Assembly: GCA_965153455.1 (NCBI GenBank)
Contig: OZ234499.1
Span: forward strand, 15,558,271 to 15,622,270
Direction: 5' to 3'
Origin: Sphagnum compactum
Taxonomy: Eukaryota > Bryophyta > Sphagnopsida > Sphagnales
DNA length: 64,000 nucleotides
Shown here: positions 13,391-25,503 of the stretch, piece after piece
Position numbering within the stretch: position 1 is the first letter of the stretch
Layout: each line of letters starts with the position of its first letter
The notes under the pieces: generated by a model
What the model was told of the DNA's origin: nothing
The model's database searches: none
The model's input: only the letters and a program-made list of their open reading frames with translations
Translations under genes and position numbers: made by a program

Positions 13391-14570
13391 TTGAATTTTG
13401 ATGTTACACAGTGCCAAAAGTTTTAGAAACCTAAAAGAATTATAAGCCATATTAATCATTAGCATGTTCTTCACCTACTTTTTTTTCATCTTCCCAAATG
13501 TACACATTTCACTTGACCAATATTATGGCTTCAAGCTTTGATGAAGAATGAGATATTATTGTGAATGTAAGTAAATGTTTGGTGAATATCGTTGTGTAAA
13601 TGTCAAAATTTGATAAATGTCGAAACACATTTCATATAGAAAAAAATCATTGCTTAAAGCTTTCATTCACTTTCAACATCACAAATTCTTCATACATCCT
13701 AGTACAATCCATTGCATTCTCAGATTTCTAAAGGTGAACTTCAACATATCAATCAAAAAACACACATAAAATTAAGTACAAAAAAGAATTAAAAAATGTA
13801 ACCACACACATGTTTTAATATATGAAAATGGATGAAAATTGATTAGGGACTTCATTCATGCCAAAGATAAGAAATATTTTAAACATTCAAGCTTAAAATC
13901 TTTAAAAAATATGACAAGCCAAAATTCATTTTAATAAATAAATAATAATTCATCACTAGGGTGCCAAATCCATTAGGGTACTAGAATACTTATTTTTGGA
14001 GCACATTTGAAAAGGTGTAAAATACACAAGGGTTGATTTCCTATGATATTTAGTTTAACACTCTCTAGTTTTAAACATAATTTCACTTCAAATTACCTCA
14101 TTTACTTTATACATAACAATTTGTATACATTAAAATAAGATTTAAATTAAACCAAAAATTACAAAAGGACAAAATAAACTGAGATAGAATAAATCTTTGA
14201 AATAAGTGAAAGATCTAGACAATCATTTGCTTCCATTTACATACTTCTAGAGCTTAAAGTCTAAAGTGTTATGTGTTTTGATCTAATATTAAATTATTAG
14301 GTATTTTATATGAGTGTGTTTGAAAATCGCCTATTTTTGTGAAACTCATACAAAAGGATTTTTCCGGGAAAAATGGCCCAAAGTAATCAGATTTTGAGGG
14401 AAACAATTCTGAAATCAACAAATTTGACTAAGTCCTCTTGTGGATGATTACTAGACCACCTATCTCACAAAATTTGAAAATTAAAAAAATTAAATCATTA
14501 TATATATAAGTTAATTAATTAAACACCAATTTATTGTATCCATTTAATTTAAATTTATTATGTGTTTTAT
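13391..14570. other. gene-free AT-rich stretch
   Basis: Nothing recognised. It lies between hairpin-ended repeat copies 1 and 2 and has no open frame of note. Confidence 0.5.
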
Positions 14571-14850
14571 TGGCCTTGCCTACCAAGGCAAGGATATTGT
14601 TGTGTTTAGATTCATTATAGAGTATAGTAGCTTAAGGGATTTGGCCCTTAGGTAATAATAATAGATCTATTTTTCATATGAGGATTTTTGAAAGATAATA
14701 TTTTGGCTTGTGTTGAAACTTGAGATTAGTTATAATAGAGTTATGAAATGTTGAAGAATTCTGGTTTCTTTTAGAGGATTGTTTTGGAGATGATATTTGT
14801 GCATGGTGAAATATTTGAGTTTTCATAATTCTTCTTCTTTTGCCTGTATA
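14571..14850 (+). repeat. hairpin-ended repeat A, copy 2
   Basis: Plus-oriented copy: TTGGCCTTGCCTACCAAGGC, then ATTGTTGTGTTTAGATTCAT, TAGCTTAAGGGATTTGGCCC, GGATTTTTGAAAGATAATAT, TTGAGATTAGTTATAATAGA and a tail with GGTGAAATATTTGAGTTTTC. The terminal hairpin has eight-base stems and an ACCA loop. It is inverted relative to copy 1, with 2.1 kb between them. Confidence 0.88.
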
Positions 14851-15477
14851 TTATATATAGTAAAGGACGTCGTGAAGCTTCCCCTTAATCCGTCCCGTCA
14901 TCCGTCCTGTCATCCAACCGGACTTTAATGTAAGTGTCGAGGCCACACCCCTTGTGACACACTCCTTGGTTTCGGTTTATTTGAAAATCATCTATTGCTG
15001 TCCATAAGCTGCAAGCTCCTTCTTAACATTAAGGTGTTGAAGACCCAAGTGAAGAAGGGGTAAGCGTTGTCCCAAAGGCAGGCATCGGACTAATCGAGTA
15101 AATTGACTCAGACTCGACCCATTGATTCGGAATCTCTCTCGACACAGAAAGAAACTCGGAGAGAAAACTTTGATAAGTCCAATTTATGAGGCGTGATTCT
15201 CGCGCATTCGTGTGCATGTGGGGGAATTTGGCGAAAAAAAAAAATCCCACCTTTCACCTCCTCGTAAACTTTTGACCTTGCATGATGATTTTGGCTATGA
15301 TTTCCAAAACCATTTTGTACCCACCCACCCGTGTAGAAATGGAAGAACATTCCTCTCATGATTTCTTCCCCATGTATGCGTTGTTGGTATGGGGGGCGGA
15401 CCGGACCGGACCACCGTAAGTAAGTCTGTGATGGGGTTAGCTCCAAGAGTATCATCATCGTAGTATTCATCATCGTA
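14851..15477. other. mixed stretch, possible promoter-side DNA
   Basis: Less AT-rich than its surroundings, with GTCCGTCCTGTCATCC-like short duplications (14891-14920). At 15391-15411 it has GGACCGGACCGGACC. On the minus strand a frame reads YDDEYYDDDTLGANPITDLL just right of 15410, discussed with the next entry. Confidence 0.3.
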
Positions 15478-15771
15478 TTAATTCCGGTAAGTACCCACCC
15501 TCTGGAAGCTGCCTGCCGGAGTTTCGTTTCGAGATGATGAGTTTTTGGATGATTGTGAGATTGATCTTGAAACCCGGATGGCCCCCCAAATTTGGTTTTG
15601 ATATATGGATCTTTCGCTACTATTTAGTACCTTGCTTCCAATGGAATCAGGGCGGAGAGAAAGAGAGAGAGAGAGAGCCCGAGGGGGGGGTCGGGGGTTG
15701 TCCGTCCAACTGTCATCCAAATAATCAGAATACAAGTCTTCTTCACTCATCATCATCCACTTTGTTGGCAC
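15478..15771 (-). CDS. unrecognised possible coding fragment
   Basis: A 97-codon minus-strand frame (starting at 15771) opens with MSEEDLYSDYLDDSWTDNPR-like acidic sequence, then a Ser/Leu run caused by a GAGAGA repeat (15658-15676). Beyond its stop at 15478-15480 the same frame continues as YDDEYYDDDTLGANPI. The repeated Asp/Glu/Tyr pattern could be a real exon or an accident of ATCATC repeats read backwards. I do not recognise a family and see no splice model. Weak call; a non-coding explanation is more likely. Confidence 0.15.
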   Translation of the reverse strand: MPTKWMMMSEEDLYSDYLDDSWTDNPRPPPRALSLSLSLRPDSIGSKVLNSSERSIYQNQIWGAIRVSRSISQSSKNSSSRNETPAGSFQRVGTYRN

Positions 15772-15927
15772 TTGTAATGAGTAATGACACCTTGATCACA
15801 TGATTCAAAGGTAAAGTTAGCGGAAGGTGTTTTGCATGGCTCTTCTTGCTTCCCGAATGGTCATGAGATTATTTCATCATGAACCGTATCTTGCCAGCTC
15901 TCGTTTTGTTGTTATGTATGTATGCAT

Positions 15928-16165
15928 GAAGAGAACTAACTAACTAACCAGTTCTCTTGGTCGGAAGTTAACCCTAGTTTACTCTCATCCTAACTAACTA
16001 ATTCTCTTGGTGGGAAGTTAACCCTAATCTACTCTCATCCTTCAGAAGAGAACTAACTAACTAACCAATTCTCTTGGTCGGAAATTTAACCCTAGTTTAC
16101 TCTCATCCTAACTAACTAATTCTCTTGGTGGGAAGTTAACCCTAGTCTAGTACTCTCATCCTTCA
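15928..16165. repeat. tandem duplication, ~117 bp unit x2 with internal half-repeats
   Basis: The unit starts GAAGAGAACTAACTAACTAAC and ends TACTCTCATCCTTCA. It occurs at 15928 and 16045. Each unit contains two related ~58 bp halves, distinguished by TCTTGGTCGG versus TCTTGGTGGG and both ending GTTAACCCTA..TACTCTCATCCT. AGAGAAC...GTTCTCT inside each unit can form a hairpin. Confidence 0.93.
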
Positions 16166-16728
16166 GACACACTCATCCCAAACGGAACTATTGAACTGGT
16201 TATCATGGAGTTTTGTAAATGCCATCATTGATCCAATACCTGAGGGCTATATGTGGGTAACCCATGCAGAACACAAGCACAATTGTAAGGGGCGTTTACA
16301 TAGAGTCAGCTTCAGACTACAAACTACACACCCATGGTTCATTCACGATATTGCCTCAGAATGTTTTTCTGGTCAATTTTAAGTGATGTAACTAAAGTGG
16401 CAATGAATGATTCGCATGAAGAATTTAGCCAAATTTGGTTACAAGATCAATAATACTCAAGTAAAATTTTAAAAGCATCCTTCCATAGAAAGGGAAGGAC
16501 AACTTAACGGAAAAACCTCGACCAATTATTCACATCCCCAGGTTTTGGGCGCAAGTTGTGCAAACCCTCGAGTAATTCAGCGTAATCATCATCGTCATGA
16601 GCGAGCTTTCACACTCTCGAGTGTGGAGTCAGATTTGGGAATGCTTGCTTCTCCAATCGCCGTATTTATCGATTTATGATGGATACCACTTTCACCCGTA
16701 GTTATACCAAAAAGCTTTGGTGTGGCGC

Positions 16729-16775
16729 GGGGGGGGGGGAAGGGGGTGGGCGCCAAGGGGGGCGGGCGGTGGGGG
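16729..16775 (+). other. G-rich tract (G-quadruplex candidate)
   Basis: A run of eleven G is followed within 36 bases by runs of five, three, six, three and at least five G, separated by one to six bases. This fits the usual G3+N1-7 quadruplex pattern on the plus strand. It stands out in an AT-rich background. No gene is placed next to it. Confidence 0.75.
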
Positions 16776-18220
16776 AAAGTGAATTTTTGGGGTTTTGACT
16801 AGGAGCAAAAAGTAGTTCATAATTATTATTACCCCAGTAAGTTAGTTATATTTTCATTACATTTCTGGCACAAGGACTTTTTTACTGAACCCATTTGGTT
16901 GTTGTGATGTCCCTTATGATTTGATGGTGGTTAGGGTTTAAGGTTTAGGGTTGGTATAATTTCCTCTGCCAAAATGTAATGAGAAGAAGATAACTAACTA
17001 CCTATGCCACTGTAGAATACTTTTTAACAGACAGACAAATCTAGTGTTGGGGTTGGTATCATCAACATTTGCACATACCAGACTGGTAACTGGTACAAGG
17101 CTGGTGTTGCCTCAGAAGTCGAGTTCGGTGTTGTGTGTGAAAGTGGTTTACGATTTACATGAAACTCTGTGTAAGTAAGTGTATAAATCCCATAATGAAA
17201 TTTATTTATTTACAATACACTCTGTGTAAGTGTGTAATATTCATCGATGTTTGTGTAAATGTAAAAATAAATATGTTTATATGGCTTTTTTTTAATGACC
17301 ATGTAAAAATAAATATATGTTTATATGGCTTTTACATGACCATGTAAAACAGTGTTAAAAATGTAAATTACACACACTATTGCGACTATTGACACACAAC
17401 ACTGGTTTTGGACACTGGTCAAAACAAACTAACTAGTGTTGGGTGGTTCTTTACCACCACCTCTGGTTCTGGTTCTGGTTCTAAAAAACAAATTAGAGCT
17501 CTCTCAGTTGCAGTTCTAGTTCTGGTCTTGATTGTTACTAACCTGGACCCAAGCCGGGGGTTAACTAACCTCTGGTTAACCCTCATTTAATCCTCAATTC
17601 TAGTCATTATTTTCCAAAAACAAAAAATCCAAAAAATCTTGGTTCTGGTTTTGGGTCCACATCTAAATGGAACGGGGAACCCATTTCAGGTCCAGTTCTT
17701 TAAAAAAATTTAAAATTCAGGTTGCAGTTCCTCTTCTGGTTCCAAAACTCTGGGCTCAGATACTGGGGCAGATCAAAAAATAATTTGTTCTTGCCCAAAT
17801 TCATTTATGATTGGTTGTTTATGTGCGATGTCTATTGAGAGCCATATCAATGCGCAACATTTTATTAAAGTCCAGGACTGCTAAAAAAAATTTGATTGGG
17901 CAGAGTAGATCAAAAGAATCTGCCAGAAGATGCGTTCTTGGGCAGCTCCTTCAAGTCTGCAAAAATTCATCAGGCCATATTCACTATTATTACAACAGGA
18001 AATGTTCTACCAAATTCCCCATAAAAATGGACTATAATAAGTTCCAGGGTTTTTCTCTGTCTTTTTTTGGGCTCTTGTGATTTAAAAAAAAAAAAAACTT
18101 GGTGTATATTTCCAAAATTTTAGCAAAAATTTTGATTTTAAAAAATTATAATTCAAAATGCATTTCACCAAAAATTTCCCTTTTATTTGTCAAAACAATT
18201 AAAATGTATCTCAATGCAAA
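16776..18220. other. gene-free stretch with TGTTGGGC-type element remains
   Basis: At 17428-17450 CTAGTGTTGGGTGGTTCTTT matches the left end of the elements at 25.5 and 30.5 kb. It is followed by a degenerate GGTTCTGGTTCTGGTTCTAA tract and further TTCTGGTTC blocks to about 17745. No right end was found. A TTTAGGG-like stretch lies at 16929-16955. The short direct repeat AAATAAATATGTTTATATGG occurs twice at 17265-17330. Confidence 0.4.
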
Positions 18221-18506
18221 AGAAGAATTATGGAAACTCAAATATTTCACCATGCAAAAATATACCTAATTTTCAAAAAATTCATTAGAAGAAACCAAAA
18301 TCCTTCAAGATATTATAATAACTCTATTATAACTAATCTCCAGTTTCAACACAAGCCAAAGTACCATCTTTCAAAAATCCTCATATGAAAATAGACCTAT
18401 TATTATTATTATTACCTAGTATGGGCCAAAATCCTTTTAAGCTACTATACTCTATAATGAATCTGAACACAATATCCTTGCCCTGCCTTGCCATGCAAGG
18501 CCAACA
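18221..18506 (-). repeat. hairpin-ended repeat A, copy 3
   Basis: Minus-oriented copy. Read in reverse it has TTGGCCTTGCATGGCAAGGC, ATTGTGTTCAGATTCATTAT, AAAAGGATTTTGGCCCATAC, an AATAATAATAATA run and the CTCAAATATTTCACCATGC tail signature (18238-18257). Its terminal hairpin is altered to CCTTGC-CAT-GCAAGG, so it still pairs although the bases differ from the other copies. Confidence 0.85.
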
Positions 18507-20173
18507 AAAAAGAAAATTAGAAAGCTAAACTTATTGGCCATGATACAAAAACATTGGCCTTGATACAAAAACATTGGCCTGGTATCAAAAGAATTATTAT
18601 TCCCGTAGCATACATAGCATGCCTATATGTCACCCAATGTTTGTTGTGGGCTTATTTACAAAGGAAGTGCACCTTGCCGTACCAAGTGTATAACCAGCTG
18701 CTTATCGAGAACCCAGACAAGGGAGCTCTATACTCAGTGGAGATCCAATAAAAAAATTGTTCCCGTGAGTGAGTACGGTAGTTGAATATCTACGAGGTAC
18801 CACCGTTCATCAATCAATCCCAAGGACAATTGGGTGATGTCCGTTATGATTGGAATGTGTCTCTCTAACGTCTCGTGGATGATCACATAACAGAAAGTGA
18901 TCATCTTCCATGGAAATAAAATTTAATTTTTTTTCCTTCCCGTACTAGAGTCTAGAGATGAGGGTCAAGGCTCTTTCGGAGTCTCCATGGGTGTCACAAA
19001 AGAGCACATCCCACAACCCCCTTAATTGTGTAAAGTACCAAAGTTACATACATACTTTGAATCAGCCCTTTTTTTTTTAAAAAGGATTTTGTAATTTCGA
19101 GCAAGTGGCTCTTAGAAATACGATTTAAGTGCACATCTGGTGATATTGCAAACATTATATTGTGAAACTTCTGACTAATTTTTTTTTAATAAATAAAAAT
19201 TTGATGGTGTGTAATTAAAAATTTTCATTACAATTTGCAAAATATATGGAAATTTACACTAGTAGAAGCTGGCGAAATGTATAAAGCATAATCTAAAAAA
19301 TGGCTATGGCACCTATCTCCTACATGGCTTTATGGTGATGCGTTATCTAGTATGGAGCTATTTATGTGCTAAAGTCTCTCAGACATGCATAAAAACAGGC
19401 CTTTTTCATCCGTCGGGTGATTGTTCACAACAAGAGTTAGAACTTAGGAATTATGACACATTAGTGACTCGTAACTACGCAAACATATAGAATGAACATC
19501 GCACATACATATGACATAAAAGCTCAAACACAATGGACATTGGACATGCATATAACAAAAGCTCAAACACAATGGACATTAGAATGTATGTATGATTTAT
19601 GATGCACAAACGTAGACAAACATAGACTCAGAAATACATAGAACAATTCAGGAAGATTCAAACAAACAGAGACTCATCGCTCCCTGCTCAAACACAAACT
19701 TTCAAAGTTTCTTAAACTTTGACAAACAAACTCAAACACAGACTCAAAAAAAGATAGACAAACTTTTCAAACAAATTCAAAACACAAATTCAAAGAAAGA
19801 CTGACCAAGCCTCTTCAAACAAACTCAAACACATATTCCAAAATACAAAACAAATAGACTCACTAAAAGTTAAACAAATGGACCTTCAATGGGGCACCAT
19901 TATAAGGTAGCTGCATCCTCAACTTTAGACTCAAACCTAATGTTATAAATTCCTCAGCAAAAAAATCACCCAACTTTGACCAAAAGTTGTCATCATCAAG
20001 ATGGCCCTAAACCATTTCCATTATAATCTAATTCAAACCCTACCTAGGTTTTTCCTCCTTCCAATCACCAAAGCATGCATCATATGGGAAGGTGTTCAAA
20101 GTGAAAAATGTTTGGGAATACATCTCAACAATTGTGTGCAAGTGTTCATTGAGGCAAATCCTCAATTTTGAGT
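18507..20173. other. gene-free stretch
   Basis: No gene recognised. 19505-19580 holds two ~40 bp copies of a block ending AGCTCAAACACAATGGACAT. 19680-19870 is a CAAACA/CAAACTC-rich low-complexity tract. Confidence 0.5.
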
Positions 20174-21505
20174 TCATGGAAGATAAGGTGGAAATGTTTG
20201 TTCATCTTCCATTGACCCCAAGACTTGCATTGTTGCAATCTTTGCTAATTTGAAAACTTTCGAGAATTCCAAGAATTTTTTAGAACCCTTAAGATGTGGA
20301 AAGCCTCTAATGTTCGCCAAAGCCACACCAATATTTAACCTATTCAAGATTACAATGAAATCCAATGTTGTTACAGCAATGGAGGCTCCATTTCATGTCA
20401 ATCCTTTGATGCGGCTTTGGGCTATGAGAAAAAAAAGAATAAAAGGACTAAAGCAAGTCCTCTATGCATTTGACAATAGGGATTTGAAACTGAAATTGCA
20501 TCACTAAATTAGTGTGATCTGTGCCATGCAATGAATGCTTTCCAAGTGGGAGGGACACTTATTTTGGAATTGGCAAGTAACTCCATTATGCATCCCTTGG
20601 AAAACATTTGCATCGTCAACCCCAAATGACATCAATTTTGTAGCAACATCTACATAAAAAACACCCCCATATTTTCTTAGAGCACCTATAATGATTTTAA
20701 TGAGGTTATCTAAGTCGTAACCTTTGGTGACTTGTTTTAGAGGAATAAGAATTAACAAGTGACACCAATCCTAGACCACATAACAATGAATGGAAACCCA
20801 TGATTAATTATCAATCATAATGACCTCACCATGGGATAGGGCAAAATATTTTGAACTTGCAACAACCTCTTTCATTTTTTTAATCACTTGCTTATGTAAA
20901 CATTCAGCCATTACCTAACCAACCAAATCACTCCAGTGACTTTTTGGGTTCATGGGAACATTCAAAGAAAAAACAGTGGTTTCATAGCCTTGAATTCTAG
21001 CATGGGTCGGCCTTGTTGCAGCAGGTGCAAAACAATGGCATATTATTATATTTTCCTTCCTCTCTCCCCCTTCAAACCTCCCTAAATCACATGTTTAGCA
21101 ATTGTCACATGGCTACATTGAAAATAAATTCTCTCATTTTTAACATGGCTGCATTTTTTGTTCACATAGAATTCCCTTTACTTTTTGCCCAAATGGAGCA
21201 TGTCTTGAATCGCCTTAATCTTCTTTGTATGCTTTTCAAGTGTATTAAACTTCGGCCCCAACATCACATCCTTCCCTATCACTACTGTGTAGACAATGGA
21301 TTTTACTTGGTGGATTTTGCTTGAAACATTCTTCATCATTTTGGCCCATGAAAATTGCATAGCCTAGATCTCTTTGCACTTGTGAAATAATTTTTTTTTT
21401 TTGTTTCTTTGACTGGGGCTCATTTCCTTCATCTAGGATAATGTGGATCTCAAAAAGCTCGGGTGCAAGAGGAACGAATGTTGACAATCCACCGGGGCAC
21501 ACCAA
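20174..21505 (-). pseudogene. hAT-like (ZNF862-type) transposase remnant B
   Basis: Runs from 21505 down to 20174. The N-terminal part (21360-21178) has LGPKFNTLEKHTKKIKAIQD, the cysteine/histidine-poor remains of the zinc-finger-like start of this family. The middle (about 21000-20760) reads, over frame changes, GYETTVFSLNVPMN, HWSDLVG, AECLHKQVIKKMKEVVASSK and SWVSIHCYVV. The next block (20758-20504) has LMSFGVDDANVFQGMHNGVT and HLESIHCMAQ, matching the family's FGADGxxVFQGxRxGVT...HCMAHRTN region. The last block (20365-20174) has FKLAKIATMQVLGSMEDEQT, the start of the C-terminal dimerisation region, then stops. Catalytic integrity is lost through stops and frame shifts. It lies between hairpin-ended repeat copies 3 and 4. 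Confidence 0.65.
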
Positions 21506-24500
21506 CTACATCACATGATTGCTACACTAGAAATCAGAGTTTGACTCCACTTTGCTTCCATTGGAATTCACCTCAAAAAACAACATCAGTCAAGGTGGGA
21601 TGACAAGAGGAGACATATCATCAATATTTTGGTTTGATTTGAAAAAGAAGGGCAACATAGTATCCACAACTTTGCATTTCCCAAATGGCGCCATTGCACA
21701 ACAAAATCAAAAGTCCAAACTTGATGCACATCAAAAGCTTGAAATAGCAAACAACCGATGCACAACAAAAGCTTGAAGTAACAAATTATTACTTTAAATG
21801 AGCTACTATTTACACACAACACCGCAGAAAACAAAATATTGAAACAAATTACGACCAAGCAACATACAAATGAAAATTGCACATTACAGGCAAAAGAATT
21901 CATTGTATTCGTGATGAATTGAATTTGACAACAATTCCTAAGTCATGACAAATGTGTTCCCGCCATTACAAGGTAACAATACAAACCACCATTACACTTC
22001 ATAGTCATATATATATGTGTGTGTGTATTTTTGTATTATATGAAAGTATGTTGTGAAATAATTAAATAAAAATTGGTTATATTTTATTAACATTTTGGGT
22101 GTATATATCCAATGTTGTGCATGATGAGGCTCAATGAATGAAAAACGTAAAGCCATGAAAAAAGCTTGTTCACACTCATGAACTCACTTGTGACTTTGCT
22201 TTTATCATTACTTTGTAATTTGCTAAATTGTCGGTAAGCAATCAATTGTCCATAAATATTAAGGTCAACCACATTTAAAGGTAGGCCTAATTTAGGGCTT
22301 CACCTTAACATTAATGATGGAGATATGGTGATGAAATGAGCTTTGTTAACCCTGACATACCATGCATGATTAATTAATTAATTTTTTTGTCCACACATTG
22401 GATGCTACAAATGGTGTTCTAGCAAAGATATGAGTTTTTGCTAAATTTTCAATCACACCTATGTTCAAAGGTACACAATTGTTTTTTTTTTTTTTCCATC
22501 TTCATCAAACAATAGCCTTGCACTTCTTTTTATTGCACACACATCTCTCCATTTCCTTTCAACAACATTTGTAGTCAATTTGGCCTTCATTTCCATCATA
22601 TCTCCAACAATGCTCAAAACAAATGTTCTAGAAGGTTATTCTTTTCTGATTTCTATGTTTTTGTAACTTCTTGCTTTTCCACAACAATTTGATATTTGTG
22701 TAACGAGGTGTTCTTTGCACAACATTTAGCTTTCTTCATGCAATTATCTATGTTCTATTAAGGTATGTATATTTTTCTTTTCCATTTGCAAATTTTTGTA
22801 ATTTTTAATTTAATTATTTTAAATTTTCCTTCTATTTGAATTTTTTAATTGGGGCAAACCCATTCTAGGGTGGTACTACTAGGAACCACCTCAAAGAATT
22901 CCCTTAATAACCAAAAGTGGTTAGAACATTTTTTGGGGCCCTTTTCTTTAAATATTTTCACAACTATAAATTGTCTTTTCTGCATGTTTATTCATTGCAT
23001 GCATTAATATATGGTTTGAAATTTATTTTGAAATAGAAAAAGTGATTCTTTTTTTAAAATTGTATTTCTAATAGAGATGGCCTTTTTAGGAATTCATAGC
23101 CTTAACTTTGGAAAGTCATAACTAAATCATATTTATTCAATTAATTGCATAATAAAAGAATAAAAATAAAATGACTTCAAAATTACATTAGGATTAAAAA
23201 AAATAAAAAATAAAAATTATGTTTCAAATTTGTGTTCATGACCAAAAAATTGAAGGAAAAAAACCAGCATTATGTTCCTAATTTTTTTAAAAATGCAATG
23301 ATTAGGAACATAAAAAACAAAAATATTTTTGATACTATTGAAAAATATTTTTGATAAAAATTGAATTCAAATGAATATGGTGAAAGCAATTACAAGTTTC
23401 ATAGATTGACACACATGATGGGTCAAACATTTTTTGTAAAAACCATTCTTTAAATACTTGCATCACCACTTGGACATGGCTGATTTGACACAAAAGTTGG
23501 AAGAGATCCTATTTAAATAAATGCATATGATTTCAACTCAAATCTTCTACTCTAAAAACAAATACACAATATAATTATGATGACAATTGAAGTGTGATGA
23601 ATAATAGAAATGATGATGTGATGATAATTGATTTAAAAAAAAATTGATCATACTTGTACTTTGTGAAACTAATCACATTGACTACAATTTTCGGTGGATT
23701 GTTGCAACTTCATCTATTGTAATGTTTGCAATGAAATGCTTGCATCGAATATGTTGTTGTTGTTACTATTGTTGTGATGGTTTTTTAATTTTTGCAAACA
23801 CAACAGAGAACTCTACATCAACAAAATGGTTTTTTTCTTCATACAAAATTATCTTGTTACTCTAGAAATGATAAGAAGCTTTGTGAATGGGTTCACACCA
23901 AAGCTACCAAGAGTTGCTAATGAAGGATATGATAACGTACCATTGAGTACCACTGAGTTATATGAGAGGTTTTTCAAGTTTTAGTTAATATTGTGATTTT
24001 ATTCTAAAATTCACCTTTTTTTTAATTTAGATGGTAGGTACCTTGTCTTCTACCTTTGACTTAACTTTGAACTAATTTTGCCTACCACATTGGCATCCAC
24101 ATCATACTTGGTGATACCTAACACTGCAAGTGCGACTCTAAAGTTAAAATGCATCATTCTTAGTTCTAATTTAACTACAACTTACCTCTAAGTGTGGCTA
24201 GCCCATGAGATGGCATAACTTTTAGAGAAAGAACTGGTAGATTTTTTCAAGTGTTATATGTTGAGGGTGCCTTACCCTCACAAGAAATACCTTGCAGAAA
24301 TTCCTGCCTCAATAGAGGATGGCACCTTCCTTGCCTTTAAGGTTCCCCAACACAACCGAGGAACCCTATGCAGAAAGTGCTGTCCTTTCCTCTCAAATGA
24401 ATCTCTGAGACATCCATTTCTAAGAGCAAATAACCGAATTGACTCTATCACAATTGGGCTGGTTACTACTAAGGATTTGAAGTGCACTCCAAAAACTCAC

Positions 24501-24815
24501 ATAATCTAGTCATTACTAATAGCAAGGACTCTATGCCTACAGGCACTGAAAAGAAAACCAGCCCATTCCAATATGAGATTAGGTTACTGGTTTGCTCCTA
24601 AATATTAAAGCAAAGAAAAGAGTTCATATTACAGAATTTGAACATCTCAATAGTGCAATTTTTGGGTAGGGAAAAACCCCATTGCCTGTGGACTTTACGA
24701 GAATAAGGGCCACCTCAAAGAACCCTCTAAATATGGGACGAAAAAAATACTCTGGATAGTAGCATGTCCTCTAATTACACTACAAAATTTGGAGCAGGTC
24801 TTTAGGTTGTTTATT
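21506..24815. other. gene-free AT-rich stretch
   Basis: No recognised gene. It may contain more decayed transposase left of the N-terminus of remnant B, but no motif was clear. A plus-strand 83-codon frame at 24258-24509 has no family match and its complement is also open. Confidence 0.45.
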
Positions 24816-24820
24816 CTTAT

Positions 24821-25105
24821 TGGCCTTGCCTACTAAGGCAAGGATATTGTTAGTGTTTAGATCCATTATAGACTATAGTAGCTTAAGGGATTTATATAGG
24901 CCCCTAGGTAATTATAGGTCTAGTTTTATAAGATGATTTTTGAAAGGTGATATTTTGGCTTGTGTGGAAACTTGAGATTAGTTATAATAGAGTTATAATA
25001 ATATCTTGGAAGGATTTTGGTTTCTTTATTTTAGAGGATTGTTTTGAAGATTATATTTGTGCTTGGTGAAATATTTGAGTTTCCATAATTCTGGTTTTGC
25101 CTTCA
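24821..25105 (+). repeat. hairpin-ended repeat A, copy 4
   Basis: Plus-oriented copy: TTGGCCTTGCCTACTAAGGC, ATTGTTAGTGTTTAGATCCA, TAGTAGCTTAAGGGATTTA, GATTTTTGAAAGGTGATATT, TGAGATTAGTTATAATAGAG, TCTTGGAAGGATTTTGGTTT, GGTGAAATATTTGAGTTTCC. The hairpin stems are intact with an ACTA loop. It faces copy 3, 6.3 kb away. Confidence 0.88.
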
Positions 25106-25467
25106 AAAGATACTTTAAAATGTAAATGGCAAGGCCACAGTGTGACACATCCCTTGTTTTTTTTTCCAAATGGTTGGCCCTCACTGCCCTAAAAATTGTA
25201 AAAGGGCCTTTCTTGGGTAGTAGCATTTCTTGGTGGCTCCAGAGATCTCCAAGGTCAGAATGTCAGAATTCAAATCTACTTCTTGCTTGCTTGCTTGCTG
25301 CATGCATGGCTTGGCTCCCTCATGTGGCAGGCCAACTGCAGCCTAACTTAGGCTAGTTCAATTCAAACTATTTTGTTTAATCACCACTTGGAAGTTGGGT
25401 GAAGAGCCCTGATAGAAGTACCAAACCAGACGTAAACTGGTTTTGGTGTCATATTGGGCCATGTTTT

Positions 25468-25503
25468 AAGGTTTAGGGTTTAAGGTTTAGGTTTAGGGTT
25501 TTC
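25468..25503 (+). repeat. interstitial telomere-like TTTAGGG tract
   Basis: Degenerate GGTTTAGGGTTTAAGGTTTA repeats resembling the plant telomere unit. They directly abut the left end of the next small element. Confidence 0.7.

Noticed and set aside
24258-24509. 83-codon plus-strand frame at 24.3 kb
   Set aside because: The complement is open over nearly the same span and no domain or family is recognisable.
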